This document shows, piece after piece, positions 30,797 to 43,689 of a stretch of 64,000 nt of DNA. Position 1 is the stretch's first letter, and each line of letters begins with the position of its first letter. The position numbers were made by a program, and so were the translations under genes. The stretch is from Halopseudomonas nanhaiensis (GTDB lineage Bacteria > Pseudomonadota > Gammaproteobacteria > Pseudomonadales > Pseudomonadaceae): positions 186,001-250,000 of the forward strand of contig NZ_CP073751.1 in the NCBI RefSeq assembly GCF_020025155.1. Direction: 5' to 3'. The notes below the pieces were generated by a model. It saw nothing but the letters and a program-made list of their open reading frames with translations, had not been told where the DNA came from and did not search any database.

Positions 30797-31780
30797 TCAC
30801 TCGCCCAGCGCCTCCCGGGGCGCGTATGCGAATACATCGGCGTGCATGTTCTGCTCGGGCATGCCCGCTGCGACCAGTGAATCCAGCGTTGCATAGACCA
30901 TAGGCGGTGACCCGCTGACGAACACCTCATAATCGCCAAGACTGCTCAGGTCAGCGCTGACTGCCTGTGGCAGCAATCCCTGACGTCCGGGCCATGCGGC
31001 GTCGTCGCTGACCACCTGATGCAGGTATAGATTCGGTCGAGTCGCCCAGCTCTCCCAGAAAGGTGCCTGATAGAAATCGGCCGCCTCGCGCACCCCCCAG
31101 TACAAATGGATCGCCCGATCAAAGCCGCGTGCCAGGCAGTTCTCGATGATGCTTTGCATCTGCGCAAGCCCTGTTCCGGCCGCTATGAGGATCAGAGAGC
31201 GCTGAGGCAGCTGCGCTACATGGCAGTCCCCCAGGGGGATCTTGACCCGCGCGATGCGGTTACGGCGCAGATGCTCGACCAGGGCAATGGCCGATTGCTC
31301 GCGGGCCAGAATCTGCAGTTCGAGCTCGCGGTCATCATTGGGCGCCGATGCAATCGAAAACGCAGACGACTCCCCGTCATCGCGTTCCAGAAGCAGGTAC
31401 TGGCCGGCGTGATGCCGCAGCGGCTTGCCGGCTGGCGTGCGCAACTTGACCTGCCATACGTCAGCACCCAGATCGATGCAGTCGACGACCTGGCAGGCCA
31501 GGCTACGCAGCGGGAGCTCGTTCGGCGCCAGTACGTTTTCCCAATGCAGCGTGCAGTCATCCAGCGGTCTGGTAATGCAGGTATACAGTTCGCCCGTCTC
31601 GACCACAGTGTCGCCCTGGCGCGCCCTGCCGCTGACAAGGTTCGCCGCACATACGTGGCAATTGCCGTTGCGACAGCTCTGCGGCACGTCAAAGCCCAGG
31701 CGCTGAGCGGCCGCGAGAATCGTCTCACCCGGCAGCAGCTTGATCTCGTGTCCGGACGGTTGCAGTGTGACTCTGGTCAT
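30797..31780 (-). CDS. 2Fe-2S ferredoxin–NAD(P)H reductase fusion (CDP-6-deoxyglucoseen-reductase-like)
   Basis: 327 residues. The N-terminal plant-type ferredoxin domain has the cluster ligands in [14 protein letters not shown] and a fourth cysteine in ELYTC. It is followed by a ferredoxin-reductase-type FAD domain ([19 protein letters not shown]) and a nucleotide domain ([19 protein letters not shown]). It should pass electrons from NAD(P)H through FAD to the iron-sulphur centre. The start at 31780 overlaps the ubiD stop (ATGA), a link conserved in Pseudomonas; the physiological partner is not known. Confidence 0.85.
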   Translation of the reverse strand: MTRVTLQPSGHEIKLLPGETILAAAQRLGFDVPQSCRNGNCHVCAANLVSGRARQGDTVVETGELYTCITRPLDDCTLHWENVLAPNELPLRSLACQVVDCIDLGADVWQVKLRTPAGKPLRHHAGQYLLLERDDGESSAFSIASAPNDDRELELQILAREQSAIALVEHLRRNRIARVKIPLGDCHVAQLPQRSLILIAAGTGLAQMQSIIENCLARGFDRAIHLYWGVREAADFYQAPFWESWATRPNLYLHQVVSDDAAWPGRQGLLPQAVSADLSSLGDYEVFVSGSPPMVYATLDSLVAAGMPEQNMHADVFAYAPREALGE

Positions 31781-33243
31781 TCTATTCCCAGCTCGTTCCA
31801 GATGGCGTCGACGCGCTGCTGTACCGCCGCATCCTGTTTGATTGCCACGCCCCACTCACGGGTCGTCTCACCCGGCCACTTGTTGGTCGCATCCAGACCC
31901 ATCTTGCTACCCAGGCCGGACACAGGCGAGGCGAAATCCAGGTAATCGATCGGGGTGTTGTCGATCATCACCGTGTCCCGACTGGGATCCATGCGCGTGG
32001 TGATCGCCCAGATGACATCGTTCCAGTCGCGCACGTTGACATCGTCATCGGTGACGATGACGAATTTGGTGTACATGAACTGGCGCAGGAAGGACCAGAC
32101 GCCGAGCATCACGCGTTTCGCGTGGCCGGGGTACTGTTTCTTCATGGACACGACCGCCATGCGATACGAGCAGCCTTCCGGTGGCAGATAGAAGTCGGTG
32201 ATCTCGGGAAACTGCTTCTGCAGAATCGGCACGAAGACTTCGTTGAGCGCCACGCCGAGGATGGCCGGCTCGTCCGGTGGGCGTCCGGTATAGGTGCTGT
32301 GGTAAATCGGCTTCTCGCGCTGGGTAATCCGCTCGATGGTGAACACCGGGAAGCGGTCGACCTCGTTGTAATAGCCGGTATGGTCGCCGAAGGGCCCCTC
32401 TTCGGCCATTTCGCCGGGATGAATCACGCCCTCTAGCACGATCTCGGCGCTGGCCGGAACCTGCAGGTCGGAACCGCGACATTTCACCAGCTCGGTGCGC
32501 TGCCCGCGCAGCAGCCCGGCGAAGGCATATTCGGATAGCGAATCGGGCACCGGCGTGACCGCGCCGAGGATGGTCGCCGGATCGGCGCCCAGGGCGACGG
32601 CAACCGGAAACGGCTCTCCCGGATGCTTATCGCACCATTCCTTGAAGTCCAGTGCGCCACCGCGGTGGCTGAGCCAGCGCATGATCACCTTGTTGCGACC
32701 GATGACCTGCTGGCGGTAGATGCCCAGATTCTGCCGATCCTTGTTCGGCCCTTTGGTGATCACCAGTCCCCAGGTGATCAGCGGGCCGGCATCACCAGGC
32801 CAGCAGGTCTGCACCGGAATGCGCCCGAGGTCGACGTCGTCACCTTCGAAGACCGTCGCCTGGCACGGCGCGTCACGCACCACCTTGGGCGCCATGGAGA
32901 TGACCTTCTTGAAGATCGGCAGCTTGGACCAGGCATCCTTCAGCCCCTTGGGCGGGTCGGGTTCCTTCAGGAATGCGAGCAGCTTGCCGATCTCGCGCAG
33001 CTCGCTGACATCGTCGGCGCCCATGCCGAAGGCAACGCGCTCGGGCGTACCGAACAGGTTGCCGAGAACAGGCATATCGAAACCGGTAGGTTTTTCGAAC
33101 AGCAGAGCGGGGCCGCCCTTGCGTAATGTCCGGTCGCAGATCTCGGTCATTTCCAGCACCGGCGACACTGGCGTGTGGATGCGCTTCAGCTCGCCTCTGC
33201 TTTCCAGGGCCTTGATGAAATCGCGTAGATCGGAGTATTGCAT
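31777..33243 (-). CDS. ubiD: 3-octaprenyl-4-hydroxybenzoate decarboxylase UbiD
   Basis: 488 residues, UbiD family decarboxylase that needs prenylated FMN made by UbiX. The conserved [18 protein letters not shown] and GAVTPVPDS regions, and [11 protein letters not shown] near 290 (active-site glutamate), are present. It acts in ubiquinone synthesis. ATG at 33243. The short gap to rho holds AGCTT-type repeats. Confidence 0.94.
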   Translation of the reverse strand: MQYSDLRDFIKALESRGELKRIHTPVSPVLEMTEICDRTLRKGGPALLFEKPTGFDMPVLGNLFGTPERVAFGMGADDVSELREIGKLLAFLKEPDPPKGLKDAWSKLPIFKKVISMAPKVVRDAPCQATVFEGDDVDLGRIPVQTCWPGDAGPLITWGLVITKGPNKDRQNLGIYRQQVIGRNKVIMRWLSHRGGALDFKEWCDKHPGEPFPVAVALGADPATILGAVTPVPDSLSEYAFAGLLRGQRTELVKCRGSDLQVPASAEIVLEGVIHPGEMAEEGPFGDHTGYYNEVDRFPVFTIERITQREKPIYHSTYTGRPPDEPAILGVALNEVFVPILQKQFPEITDFYLPPEGCSYRMAVVSMKKQYPGHAKRVMLGVWSFLRQFMYTKFVIVTDDDVNVRDWNDVIWAITTRMDPSRDTVMIDNTPIDYLDFASPVSGLGSKMGLDATNKWPGETTREWGVAIKQDAAVQQRVDAIWNELGIE

Positions 33244-33245
33244 CG

Positions 33246-33417
33246 CAGCTTCAAGCCTCTAGCGGCAAGCTGCGAGCAGTACGAGGAATGCGGCAGCCTG
33301 GGTGTCTGGTCAGAAGCACAGTATGCCGGCAAGGCGGCGTGTTGGCCGTTGTAACATGAAACAGGCTGCAAACAGTGCAGGACCGCTTGCAGCTCAAAGC
33401 TTGACGCTTGCAGCTTA
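33246..33417. repeat. AGCTT/GCTTGCAGC repeat pair between rho and ubiD
   Basis: Two clusters (33246-33279 and 33384-33417) of degenerate seven-base-like units, such as AGCTTCAAGC and GCTTGCAGCTT. The second runs into the rho stop codon. Similar clusters flank hisA. No gene lies in the gap. Confidence 0.65.
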
Positions 33418-34680
33418 GTTTTTGCTGCGCTTCATCGACTGGAAGAATTCGTCGTTGGTCTTGGTGTCCTTCAGACGGTCGAGCAGGAATTCGATGGCGG
33501 CAATTTCGTCCATGGAATGGAGGATCTTGCGCAGAATCCACATGCGCTGAAGCTCGTCTTCGCTGGTCAGCAATTCTTCGCGGCGGGTACCGGAGCGGTT
33601 GATGTTGATTGCCGGGAACGTACGCTTCTCGGCGATCTTGCGATCCAGGTGGATCTCCATGTTGCCGGTGCCCTTGAATTCCTCGTAGATCACCTCGTCC
33701 ATCTTCGAACCGGTATCGACCAGCGCGGTGGCGATGATGGTCAGGCTGCCGCCTTCCTCGATGTTCCGAGCCGCACCAAAGAAGCGCTTGGGCTTTTCCA
33801 GCGCGTGCGCGTCGACACCGCCGGTCAGTACCTTGCCGGAACTCGGGATAACCGTGTTGTAGGCGCGCGCCAGGCGGGTGATGGAGTCGAGAAGAATGAT
33901 CACGTCCTTCTTGTGCTCGACCAGGCGCTTGGCCTTCTCGATGACCATCTCGGCAACCTGAACGTGGCGGCTCGGCGGCTCGTCGAAGGTTGAGGCAACC
34001 ACTTCGCCGCGCACGGTGCGCTGCATTTCGGTCACTTCTTCCGGACGCTCGTCGATCAGCAGAACGATCAGATGACACTCGGGATTGTTACGCGCGATGT
34101 TCGATGCGATGTTCTGCAGCATAAGCGTCTTGCCGGCCTTCGGCGGTGCCACGAGCAGGCCGCGCTGGCCCTTGCCGATTGGCGCGCACAGATCGATGAT
34201 CCGCGCCATCAGATCCTCGGTAGCGCCGTTGCCGGCTTCCATGACCAGACGATCATCCGGGAACAGCGGCGTGAGGTTCTCGAACAGGATCTTGTTCTTG
34301 GTGTTTTCCGGACGGTCGAAGTTGATCGAGTCGACCTTCAGCAGCGCAAAGTAGCGTTCGCCATCCTTCGGGGGTCGAATCTTGCCGGAGATGGTATCGC
34401 CCGTACGCAGGTTGAAGCGGCGGATCTGACTGGGCGACACGTAGATGTCATCGGGGCCGGCGAGGTAGGACGAATCAGCCGAGCGGAGAAAACCAAAACC
34501 ATCCTGAAGAATTTCCAGGACGCCATCGCCGTGGATGTCCTCGCCGCCTTTGGCGTGTTTCTTGAGGATGGCGAAAATCACATCCTGCTTACGCGATCGG
34601 CCCATGTTCTCCAGGCCCATCTGATCGGCGATTTCCAACAGTTCGGTAATGGGTTTTTGCTTGAGTTCGGTCAGGTTCAT
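33415..34680 (-). CDS. rho: Transcription termination factor Rho
   Basis: 421 residues. The N-terminal RNA-binding cold-shock-like domain ([15 protein letters not shown] near 56) is followed by Walker A in [13 protein letters not shown]-type sequence near 180 (PPKAGKT), Walker [16 protein letters not shown] near 263, and the R-loop after GKVLTGGVD. It is a hexameric RNA helicase that ends transcription of untranslated RNA. The frame extends upstream, but ATG at 34680 begins the standard [11 protein letters not shown]. The transcript has a leader of about 200 bases. Confidence 0.97.
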   Translation of the reverse strand: MNLTELKQKPITELLEIADQMGLENMGRSRKQDVIFAILKKHAKGGEDIHGDGVLEILQDGFGFLRSADSSYLAGPDDIYVSPSQIRRFNLRTGDTISGKIRPPKDGERYFALLKVDSINFDRPENTKNKILFENLTPLFPDDRLVMEAGNGATEDLMARIIDLCAPIGKGQRGLLVAPPKAGKTLMLQNIASNIARNNPECHLIVLLIDERPEEVTEMQRTVRGEVVASTFDEPPSRHVQVAEMVIEKAKRLVEHKKDVIILLDSITRLARAYNTVIPSSGKVLTGGVDAHALEKPKRFFGAARNIEEGGSLTIIATALVDTGSKMDEVIYEEFKGTGNMEIHLDRKIAEKRTFPAININRSGTRREELLTSEDELQRMWILRKILHSMDEIAAIEFLLDRLKDTKTNDEFFQSMKRSKN

Positions 34681-34895
34681 AGAGTTAGATGGTTCAGGCG
34701 TCTTTTCGGCAGGACGGTTAGTAACAGGCCGCCATTGGGAATGGGGCGATGGGTTTGGCTGAAGTAGGGAAGCCATTGCCACGGGGTGTGGCAGGGATTG
34801 GAAAGCAAATCTAGCACTGCTCCGGGCATGCGTCTAGCGGAAAAGCCCAGAAAATTCGCCCCCTGCAGAAAAAACCGAGGGGGCGGAACCAAGCC
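34681..34895 (-). promoter_or_regulatory. rho leader and trxA 3' region
   Basis: 215 bases between trxA and rho, both on the minus strand. Just after trxA the minus strand reads GCCCCCTCGG-TTTTTT and later GGGGGC, which can form a weak terminator-like stem. The remainder could be the autoregulated rho leader known from other bacteria. No open gene is supported. Confidence 0.4.
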
Positions 34896-35222
34896 TCAGA
34901 TGTTGCTGTCGAGGAAGGCTGTCAGTTGCGACTTGGACAGGGCGCCGACCTTGGTCGCTTCGACGTTGCCGTCCTTGAACAGCATCAGGGTGGGGATGCC
35001 GCGCACGCCGTATTTTGGCGGCGTATCGGCATTCTCGTCGATGTTCAGTTTGCAGATCTTCAGCTTGCCGTTGTAGTCCTTGGCAATCTCGTCCAGCACC
35101 GGTGCAATCATCTTGCACGGGCCGCACCACTCAGCCCAGTAGTCCACCAGAACAGGGCCGTCGGCCTTGAGTACTTCGCTGTCGAAGCTGCCGTCGGTGA
35201 CATGCACGATCAAATCACTCAT
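34896..35222 (-). CDS. trxA: Thioredoxin 1
   Basis: 108 residues, standard thioredoxin length. The redox site C33/C36 lies in [14 protein letters not shown], with the cis-proline in [12 protein letters not shown]. It is the general cytoplasmic disulphide reductase. ATG at 35222 is chosen over 35234 because [10 protein letters not shown] matches the family start. Confidence 0.97.
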   Translation of the reverse strand: MSDLIVHVTDGSFDSEVLKADGPVLVDYWAEWCGPCKMIAPVLDEIAKDYNGKLKICKLNIDENADTPPKYGVRGIPTLMLFKDGNVEATKVGALSKSQLTAFLDSNI

Positions 35223-35370
35223 CAGTCTCTCCAAGGATCGTAAGGGGCAGAATGAGAGTCATCATAGCACCACCCCGACGATCAGCGAAAGGCGACCTAG
35301 GGCGCTCGTCTTTGCGCAGAAAAGTCTTCGGTGCGGTGCTAGAATCCGGGCAGGTTATTCACGGGAGCGC

Positions 35371-36876
35371 ATGGTGCAGACAGAACAGCCGGACTTTCCG
35401 CTGGTAGCAGCGATAGACCTGGGCTCGAACAGCTTCCATATGGTTCTGGCGCGCGTCGACCATGGCGAGATCAGAATTCTCGAGCGGCTCGGCGAAAAGG
35501 TCCAGCTTGCCGCCGGTCTGAACGACGATGGCGACCTGAGCGAGGAGGCCATGCAGCGCGGGCTCGATTGTCTGCGTCGCTTCGCCCAGCTGATCAATGG
35601 CCTGCCTGCCGGAGCAGTGCGGGTAGTGGGCACCAATGCCCTGCGCGAAGCGCGCAACCGAACCCAGTTCATCCGCCAGGTCCGGCAGATCGTCGGCCAT
35701 CCGGTAGATGTGGTCTCCGGCCGGGAGGAAGCGCGGCTCATCTATCTGGGCGTCGCCCACACACTTGCCGATGATGCAGGCAAGCGTCTGGTGGTGGACA
35801 TCGGCGGTGGCAGTACCGAATTCATCGTCGGTCAACGCTTCGAGTCCATTCTCCGCGAGAGCCTGTCGATCGGTTGCGTGTCGTTCAGTCGGCGGTATTT
35901 CTCCGATGGTCGCATCAGTCCATCACGCTATGCAGAAGCCTATACCGCGGCCCGGCTGGAGCTGATGCAAATCGAGCAGGCCATTCAGCGCCTGGACTGG
36001 CAGGAGGCGGTTGGCGCGTCCGGGACCATCCGGGCTATCGGTCAATGCCTGCAGGCGGCGGGAATGGGTCAGGGCGAGGTTACCCGTGAGGGTCTGCAGT
36101 GGCTCAAGCGCCGGGTCATCAAGGCCGGGCAGATCGACAAGCTCGATCTGCCCGGCCTGAAGGCCGATCGACGGCCGATCCTGCCAGCCGGGCTCGCCAT
36201 TCTGGAGGCGGTGTTCGAAGCGCTCGGCGTGGAGGTCATGCACCATTCCGAAGGCGCGCTGCGCGAGGGCGTGCTGTACGACCTGCTCGGACGGCATCAG
36301 CACGAAGACGTCCGCGAGCGGACGCTGAGCGCCCTGATAGAGCGCTATCACGTCGACATCGATCAGGCCGCCCGGGTTGAAGCCAAGGCGATCAGTCTGT
36401 TGAACAAGGTCTCCGATGCCTGGGGTCTTACCGATCGCAAGTACGCCGATCTGTTGCGCTGGGCTGCCCGGGTACATGAGGTGGGCATGGACATTGCTCA
36501 CCACCAGTATCACAAGCACGGCGCCTATCTCATCGAGCATTCGGATCTGCCGGGGTTCTCGCGGCACGAGCAGCAATCAATTTCGCTGCTGATTCGCGGC
36601 CACCGGCGCAACCTGCCGAATGACGACCGGCTGAGCGAGTTCGGCGAGGAGGCGCAACCACTGCTGCGCTTGAGCATGCTGCTGCGTCTGGCGATTCTGT
36701 ATCACCATATCCGGGGGTATCAGGAAATGCCGGCCCTCGCCGTGGAAACCTCCGGGAACGCCTTGAGCGTGGTGTTTCCCGAAGGCTGGCTGGACAACAA
36801 TCCGCTAACCCAGGCGGATTTCCAGCAGGAAGCCCAGTCCTGGGATAAGATCGGTTATACGCTGACGGTGCGCTGA
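35371..36876 (+). CDS. ppx: Exopolyphosphatase
   Basis: 501 residues, Ppx/GppA family. The actin-like ATPase fold shows [17 protein letters not shown] near 13, [15 protein letters not shown] near 142 and [11 protein letters not shown] near 217. The C-terminal HD-type domain is at about 320-500. It removes phosphate from polyphosphate ends. ATG 35371 has GGGAG upstream; the frame is open earlier in the leader. Its 3' end overlaps the convergent ppk gene by 22 bases, so the two opposing enzymes share coding DNA. Confidence 0.95.
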   Translation: MVQTEQPDFPLVAAIDLGSNSFHMVLARVDHGEIRILERLGEKVQLAAGLNDDGDLSEEAMQRGLDCLRRFAQLINGLPAGAVRVVGTNALREARNRTQFIRQVRQIVGHPVDVVSGREEARLIYLGVAHTLADDAGKRLVVDIGGGSTEFIVGQRFESILRESLSIGCVSFSRRYFSDGRISPSRYAEAYTAARLELMQIEQAIQRLDWQEAVGASGTIRAIGQCLQAAGMGQGEVTREGLQWLKRRVIKAGQIDKLDLPGLKADRRPILPAGLAILEAVFEALGVEVMHHSEGALREGVLYDLLGRHQHEDVRERTLSALIERYHVDIDQAARVEAKAISLLNKVSDAWGLTDRKYADLLRWAARVHEVGMDIAHHQYHKHGAYLIEHSDLPGFSRHEQQSISLLIRGHRRNLPNDDRLSEFGEEAQPLLRLSMLLRLAILYHHIRGYQEMPALAVETSGNALSVVFPEGWLDNNPLTQADFQQEAQSWDKIGYTLTVR

Positions 36877-39059
36877 GGCGAGTTGCCCAGCTTGTCCAGC
36901 AGCGCGCTTTGAGCACTGCGCGCAAGCTGGTTGCCGGAGGGATTGCTGCGCACATAGCTGCCATCGGGCTGCAGAATCCAGCTCTGGGTGTTGTCGGTGA
37001 GGAACACCTGCAGCTCCTGCTTGGCACGGGTGATCAGCTTCTTCCCTTCCAGGGGGAAGCAGGTCTCGACGCGTTTCTCGAGGTTGCGCTCCATCATGTC
37101 GGCGCTGGACAGCCAGACCTGCTCCTGCCCCTCGTTGAGGAAGTAGTAAACCCGGCTGTGCTCAAGAAAACGCCCGACGATCGAGCGCACGTTGATGTTG
37201 TGCGATACGCCCGGAATGCCGGGCCGCAGGCAGCACATGCCGCGCACGATCAGATCGATCTTCACGCCGGCCTGCGAAGCCTTGTACAGGGCCTTGATGA
37301 TCTTCGCATCGGTCAGTGCATTGACCTTGGCGATGATCTGCGCGGGTTTGCCGGCCTGCGCTGCCAGCGCTTCGCGGTTGATCAGTTCGAGCAGTCGCTT
37401 CTTCAGCGTAAAGGGAGCCTGCAGCAGCTTTTTCATGCGCAGGGTCTTGCCCATTCCGATCAGTTGATTGAACAGCTTGTGCACGTCTTCGGTCAGCGCC
37501 AGGTCGGACGTCAGCACGCTGTAGTCGGTGTACAGCCGTGCGTTGCCGGCGTGGTAGTTGCCGGTACCCATATGCGCATAGCGTCGTAGAACCTTGTCCT
37601 CGCGGCGCAGGATCAGCATCATCTTGGCGTGCGTCTTGAAGCCCACCACGCCATAGATGACCACCGCGCCTGCCTGCTGGAGCCTGCTGGCCAGCTGCAG
37701 GTTCGACTCCTCGTCAAAACGGGCGCGCAGCTCGATGACTACCGTCACCTCCTTGCCGTTACGCGCCGCGTCCACCAGCGCGTTGACGATTTCCGAGTTG
37801 GCTCCGGTCCGGTACAGCGTCTGCTTGATAGCCAGAACGTTTGCGTCCTGCGCAGCCTGGCGCAGCAGGTCGACAACCGGGCTGAAGGATTCGTAGGGAT
37901 GCAGCAGCAGAATGTCCTGTTTGCTGATCGCCTGAAACAGGTTGTCCGCGCTCGACAGGAGCTTGGGAATTCCCGGACTGAAGGGCGGGAACTGCAGCTC
38001 GGGATGATTCTCCAGCGTGGTGATGGCGAACAGGCGCGTGAGGTTGACCGGGCCGTTGACCTCGTACAGCTCCGCCTCGCTGAGGCCGAACTGCTTGAGC
38101 AGGAAGTCGGTCAACGGCTTCGGGCAATTATCCGCCACTTCCAGACGCACCGCGTCGCCGTAACGCCGGGACAGCAGCTCGCCGCGCAGTGCGCGGGCCA
38201 GATCGTCCACCTCATCGGGATCGACGATCAGGTCGGCATTTCGCGTCAGGCGGAACTGGTAGCAGCCAAGCACCTTCATGCCGGGAAACAGCTCGTCGGC
38301 ATGGGCATGAATCATTGACGAGAGGAACACGAAAGCGTCGCCACCGTCCTCGCACAGTTCATCGGGCAGCTTGATCAGGCGCGGCAGCGAGCGCGGCGCC
38401 GGAATGATTGCCAAACCCGAATCGCGGCCGAAGGCATCAGTCCCTTCCAGCTGGACGATGAAGTTCAGGCTCTTGTTCACCAGCAGCGGAAACGGGTGGG
38501 TCGGGTCCAGCCCGATGGGGCTGATGACCGGCGCGACTTCCTGACGGAAATACCGGCGCACCCACAGCGTCTGCTTGTGCGTCCACTGATACCGGCGCAC
38601 GAAGCGGATGCCCTTCTCGGCCAGTTGCGGCAGCAACACATCGTTCAGGATGGCGTACTGACGACCAACCTGCTGGTGCGCCAGCTCACTGATCTTGCTC
38701 AGCACCTGCTGCGGCTGCAGGCCATCCGGCCCGGTCTGCTCACGGGCGAAGGTGATCTGCTTTTTCAGCCCGGCGACGCGGATCTCGAAAAACTCGTCCA
38801 GGTTGCTGGAGAAAATCAGCAGGAATTTCAATCGCTCCAGAATCGGATAGGATTCGTCAAGCGCCTGCTCCAATACGCGGATGTTGAACTGCAGCTGCGA
38901 CAGTTCACGATGGATGTACAGCTCCGGCGCATTGATGTCGGCGGAGGGTGTGGCGGGCTCGGACGGCGCGGTCAGCGCCGGTGCGCTGCGCACCACCGGT
39001 AATGACTGTGCCGGATCCTTGACTTCGCTCATGTCACCCACGCTCTTGAGTTCCTGCAT
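36855..39059 (-). CDS. ppk: Polyphosphate kinase 1
   Basis: 734 residues. The phospho-histidine is in [19 protein letters not shown] near 460. Conserved [26 protein letters not shown] and [12 protein letters not shown] stretches are present, and the C-terminal domain is intact. It makes polyphosphate from ATP at the inner membrane. The start at 39059 is preceded by GAGGAATTC. A 30-residue variable N terminus rich in A, P and S precedes the conserved [14 protein letters not shown]. Confidence 0.96.
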   Translation of the reverse strand: MQELKSVGDMSEVKDPAQSLPVVRSAPALTAPSEPATPSADINAPELYIHRELSQLQFNIRVLEQALDESYPILERLKFLLIFSSNLDEFFEIRVAGLKKQITFAREQTGPDGLQPQQVLSKISELAHQQVGRQYAILNDVLLPQLAEKGIRFVRRYQWTHKQTLWVRRYFRQEVAPVISPIGLDPTHPFPLLVNKSLNFIVQLEGTDAFGRDSGLAIIPAPRSLPRLIKLPDELCEDGGDAFVFLSSMIHAHADELFPGMKVLGCYQFRLTRNADLIVDPDEVDDLARALRGELLSRRYGDAVRLEVADNCPKPLTDFLLKQFGLSEAELYEVNGPVNLTRLFAITTLENHPELQFPPFSPGIPKLLSSADNLFQAISKQDILLLHPYESFSPVVDLLRQAAQDANVLAIKQTLYRTGANSEIVNALVDAARNGKEVTVVIELRARFDEESNLQLASRLQQAGAVVIYGVVGFKTHAKMMLILRREDKVLRRYAHMGTGNYHAGNARLYTDYSVLTSDLALTEDVHKLFNQLIGMGKTLRMKKLLQAPFTLKKRLLELINREALAAQAGKPAQIIAKVNALTDAKIIKALYKASQAGVKIDLIVRGMCCLRPGIPGVSHNINVRSIVGRFLEHSRVYYFLNEGQEQVWLSSADMMERNLEKRVETCFPLEGKKLITRAKQELQVFLTDNTQSWILQPDGSYVRSNPSGNQLARSAQSALLDKLGNSPQRTVSV

Positions 39060-39072
39060 GAATTCCTCTTGA

Positions 39073-40128
<1,056 letters not shown>

Positions 40129-41361
40129 TTATACGTCCAGATTATGACGGAATTGCGACAGTAAGCGTAATGCCATCTGGTCCTGCAGTTCCTGATCCGG
40201 CACGCTGGCCAGCTCGACGCGATTGCGGCCCAGCGCCTTGGCTCGGTAGAGCGCTGCATCCGCAACGCCGACCAGGGAATCGAAGTCGTAGCCGTGCTGA
40301 TCGCTGCAGGCCACGCCCATGCTGACGCTCAACGCCACTGGCAGGTTCTCGTTCTGCCACGGCTGAGCGCACAGTGCCTGCCGGATGCGTTCGGCCACCT
40401 GCACTGCACTTTCCGTATCGAGGCCCGGAAGCAGGAGTACGAATTCTTCGCCACCAAAGCGCCCGAGCAGGTCATCGTTGCGTAGATGCTGGCGTACACG
40501 GCTTACCAGATGACACAGCACCGCATCACCGGTCTGGTGGCCGAACTGGTCGTTGATCCGCTTGAAATGGTCCGCGTCGAGCATGATCAGTGTGGCCGGG
40601 TACTCCTGCTGCCGTGCCAGTTCGAGTACGGCCGCGGCTTGCTGCTGCAGGCTGCGACGGTTCAACGTATTGGTCAGGGCATCGCGTTCGGACAGGCGAT
40701 GCAGGGCGATGGTGGTGCGGTAATGGGTCATGAGGAGGAAGCCGCAGGCCAGGCCGATCTGCGCTACCATCGCCCCTAGCAGCGTCACGCTCTGCATCGG
40801 CACCAGGTTGGTTTCCTGCGATAAAGGCAGAAGCGTGAAGCTCAGGGCTGCCCGGAAGGCCAGCCCGATGGCGCAGAACAGGGCGGTGAAGCCGGTAAAC
40901 CAGTAGGCGGTGCGCATCGGCTGTTCAGCGGGGATCAGGAGCTCGCGGGCGCAGAGTAGGCTCATCCCCGAGAGAATGACCGAGGAAATTACGATACGCG
41001 CCGGCATATCGTCGACCTGAAAGCGGAACACCCACATCAGCAGCATCACGGTCAGGGCGGCGAGCAGAGGGCCGGTCTGGGGCTGCGTCTGGCCCTTGAA
41101 CGCGCGGATCCCAAGCCAGGTGACGCCGATACCGAGGGTCATCAGCGTATAGGCGAGAACGACGGACAGGCCGTGGTGGATGTGCTCCTGGTAGACGTTC
41201 AGGACAAGGCCAAGCATGATCGCGAAGTTGCCCAGCGCCCAATGGCGCAGCCCCTTCTCGATCCCGGCATGCCAGGCGGCCACGCACAGCAATAGCGTCA
41301 TGCTCAGAGTAACCAGCGACAGGGCTACTCCGAGGGTGGCGATGTCAAGTTCTCCAGGCAT
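40129..41361 (-). CDS. Seven-helix membrane diguanylate cyclase
   Basis: 410 residues. Seven hydrophobic helices fill residues 8-220. A GGDEF domain follows, with the active site RFGGEEFVLLLPG near 325 and an intact inhibitory I-site RNDD five residues before GGEEF. It should make cyclic di-GMP from two GTP and be product-inhibited. The N-terminal sensor resembles 7TM receptor domains, but its signal is unknown. It is transcribed toward hemB with a 42-base gap. Confidence 0.9.
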   Translation of the reverse strand: MPGELDIATLGVALSLVTLSMTLLLCVAAWHAGIEKGLRHWALGNFAIMLGLVLNVYQEHIHHGLSVVLAYTLMTLGIGVTWLGIRAFKGQTQPQTGPLLAALTVMLLMWVFRFQVDDMPARIVISSVILSGMSLLCARELLIPAEQPMRTAYWFTGFTALFCAIGLAFRAALSFTLLPLSQETNLVPMQSVTLLGAMVAQIGLACGFLLMTHYRTTIALHRLSERDALTNTLNRRSLQQQAAAVLELARQQEYPATLIMLDADHFKRINDQFGHQTGDAVLCHLVSRVRQHLRNDDLLGRFGGEEFVLLLPGLDTESAVQVAERIRQALCAQPWQNENLPVALSVSMGVACSDQHGYDFDSLVGVADAALYRAKALGRNRVELASVPDQELQDQMALRLLSQFRHNLDV

Positions 41362-41607
41362 GGGGAAATATCATCCTTGTTCGGCTCGGAACGTGCCGGA
41401 TACCGCTGTTATCTAGAATAGGAATTCCGCTCAGATGGGCAACCATATCAGCAGACCGTCGAATGCAAATGCGGTTCCCGGTGGAAATGTGGTCGAGTTA
41501 GCAGTTGATAGGCTGGCCGATGAACGGCAATGCTGTTTTTCTATTGGGCGCGCGGCCTCGGCACTTCTAGAGTGTGCGCACGCAGCCGTCACGCTTCAGG
41601 ACCAGGA

Positions 41608-42168
41608 TTGAAAACCACTAGCGGCACTATCTGGCGGGCAGGTCTGACGGCACTTCTTCTGGTGGTGTGGCTGGCCGGGCTCGTCTGGGCGTTCTGGTGG
41701 TACGAGGGGCGCTATGTCCGGCCGTTCGACCGCCCGGCCTTTTTCAACGGCGTCGCTGTTGCACCGCCGTTCGCCGTCGGCCAGGTTCAGGTGGTTCATG
41801 TCTGGCAGCCCGGATGTCCATGCAATGCGGGGCATGAGCAATACATCGCGGAGATGACCGAGCGCTTCACTGCCCTGGGCGTGCAATTTGCCGTCGCCGG
41901 AGCAGAAAATGAAGAAAAAGGAGGCAGTCCGTTCAAGAATTTGCCCTACTGGCCGATACCAGAAGCGTGGGCCGATTGGCCTGGTACTCCGTCGATCGCA
42001 ATCTGGGATGCAACGGGCAGGCTGGCTTACGTCGGCCCCTACAGCGACGGCGTGCACTGCAACAGCCAGAGCAGTTTTGTAGAGCCAGTGATACGGACAT
42101 TGCTGTCGGGCCGATCGGTCAACATTACCTCGCAGGACACGGTGTCCTGCCTGTGTGAGCTCCGTTAA
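41608..42168 (+). CDS. Membrane-anchored thioredoxin-fold protein (DUF6436-like)
   Basis: 186 residues if started at TTG 41608, which follows AGGACCAGGA; an ATG at 41530 in the same frame would add 26 residues without a good ribosome site. One membrane helix (LTALLLVVWLAGLVWAFWW), then a periplasmic domain with VVHVWQPGCPCNAGHEQYI, a CPC redox-like motif in thioredoxin position, and GTPSIAIWDATGRLAYVGPY. It may be a thiol-disulphide protein. It is followed by the chemoreceptor gene after 12 bases. Confidence 0.7.
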   Translation: MKTTSGTIWRAGLTALLLVVWLAGLVWAFWWYEGRYVRPFDRPAFFNGVAVAPPFAVGQVQVVHVWQPGCPCNAGHEQYIAEMTERFTALGVQFAVAGAENEEKGGSPFKNLPYWPIPEAWADWPGTPSIAIWDATGRLAYVGPYSDGVHCNSQSSFVEPVIRTLLSGRSVNITSQDTVSCLCELR

Positions 42169-42180
42169 CTGGAACGCACC

Positions 42181-43689
42181 ATGAATACTGGTAGTAGGTC
42201 TCCTGCCCTCGGGCTGGAAGGGCTGTATCTGAAAGCCGATCGCACCATGCTCGGTGTGCTGTGGATCACGCTGCTGTACTCCTTTGCGCTCGCAGCGTGG
42301 CACGACACCTGGATGCAGGCCCTTCTGGTCGGTGGCGGGACCGTCGCGGTCATGCATGCCCTCCACGGGCTTATTCGCGGGCAGCGGCTATTTCGCTGCA
42401 TGGTGGCGGTGGCGCTGATGGTCATGTCTGCACTGCATATCAACCAGAGCCAGGGCGCGGTGGAAATGCATTTTTCCATTTTCGTCTTGCTGGCCTTCCT
42501 CATCTACTACCGGGACTGGCTGCCGATTGTGGTCGGAGCGGGCGTGATCGCCGTGCACCATCTGGCGTTCTTCTATCTGCAGAGCACCGCCAGTGGCGTG
42601 TGGCTGGCCGCGGAAGCCACCTGGGGGTTGGTCTGGGTTCACGCTGGCTATGTGGTCGTCGAAGCGGTGGTACTGGTCTACCTGGCTCGCCAGAGCATGC
42701 AGGATGCACAGGAAGGACTGGCGCTGAGCGAAGCGACTGCGCACATCACCGAAGGGCGTGGAGGCATCGATCTCAGCTATCGCGTCTCGATCAAGTCGCC
42801 GGCGATGGATGCGTTCAACAGCTTTGTTGGTCAGCTCGGCGATGTCGTTGGGGGTGTGCAGGGTGGGCTGCGTCAGCTTGGCGAGCTCAGCTCGGATGTC
42901 ACCGGTAAATCGGTCCAGGTTCGTCAGGGCGCAGACCGGCAGGCTGGCGAAGCGAACTACATGGTGCAGGCCATTGGCGAGCTCAGCGCAGCCACCTCTG
43001 CCGTAGCCCGCAATGCCGAAGAAGCTGCCGGTGCGGCTCGCAATGCCGACCAGCACGCGGCCCGTGGCAATCAGGCAATGCAGCGCATCAAGCAGGAAGT
43101 TGCCTCCTTGCATCAGGATATCGCCGTTACCGGTGAGGCGGTGGAAGGCACCGCGCGGATCGCTGCGGATATTCATCAGGTGGTCGATGCCATCCGCGGC
43201 GTGGCCGAGCAGACCAACCTGCTGGCGCTGAATGCAGCGATCGAGGCTGCCCGTGCGGGTGAGCAGGGGCGCGGCTTCGCCGTCGTTGCCGACGAAGTGC
43301 GCAATCTGTCCCAGCGGACCTCCAAGTCCACTGCAGAGATTCAGGACTTCATTACCCGTCTGCAGGAAGCTTCCGGCGCTGCCACCCAGGCGATGGTTCG
43401 CAGCCGTGCTTCGGTCGAGCGCTGTCTGGATTCGGCAGATTCCAGCGCTCAGATGCTGCAGGGAATGGTCGGCGAGATCACGCAGATATCACAGCTCAAC
43501 GAGCTGATCGCCACCGCGACCCAGGAACAGGCTGCAGTGGGCGACGATCTCGCGCAACATGTGCATGGCGTGCGGGAAGTTGCCAGTACCAACGCCGATC
43601 AGGCAGTGGAGCTGGCGTCTCTGGCAGACCGTCTCGATAGCCTGCGCAGCGAACTCGACCAGCAGGTGAGCCGCTTCATCGTTCGCTGA
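42181..43689 (+). CDS. Methyl-accepting chemotaxis protein with six-helix sensor
   Basis: 502 residues. Six hydrophobic segments lie between residues 24 and 170, with histidines at the membrane ([23 protein letters not shown]), a pattern of a distinct integral-membrane sensor. There is no periplasmic domain and no clear HAMP. The signalling hairpin tip [20 protein letters not shown] is near 345, with [18 protein letters not shown] following. It would signal through CheW/CheA; the ligand is unknown, perhaps a membrane or redox state. It starts at ATG 42181. Confidence 0.88.
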   Translation: MNTGSRSPALGLEGLYLKADRTMLGVLWITLLYSFALAAWHDTWMQALLVGGGTVAVMHALHGLIRGQRLFRCMVAVALMVMSALHINQSQGAVEMHFSIFVLLAFLIYYRDWLPIVVGAGVIAVHHLAFFYLQSTASGVWLAAEATWGLVWVHAGYVVVEAVVLVYLARQSMQDAQEGLALSEATAHITEGRGGIDLSYRVSIKSPAMDAFNSFVGQLGDVVGGVQGGLRQLGELSSDVTGKSVQVRQGADRQAGEANYMVQAIGELSAATSAVARNAEEAAGAARNADQHAARGNQAMQRIKQEVASLHQDIAVTGEAVEGTARIAADIHQVVDAIRGVAEQTNLLALNAAIEAARAGEQGRGFAVVADEVRNLSQRTSKSTAEIQDFITRLQEASGAATQAMVRSRASVERCLDSADSSAQMLQGMVGEITQISQLNELIATATQEQAAVGDDLAQHVHGVREVASTNADQAVELASLADRLDSLRSELDQQVSRFIVR

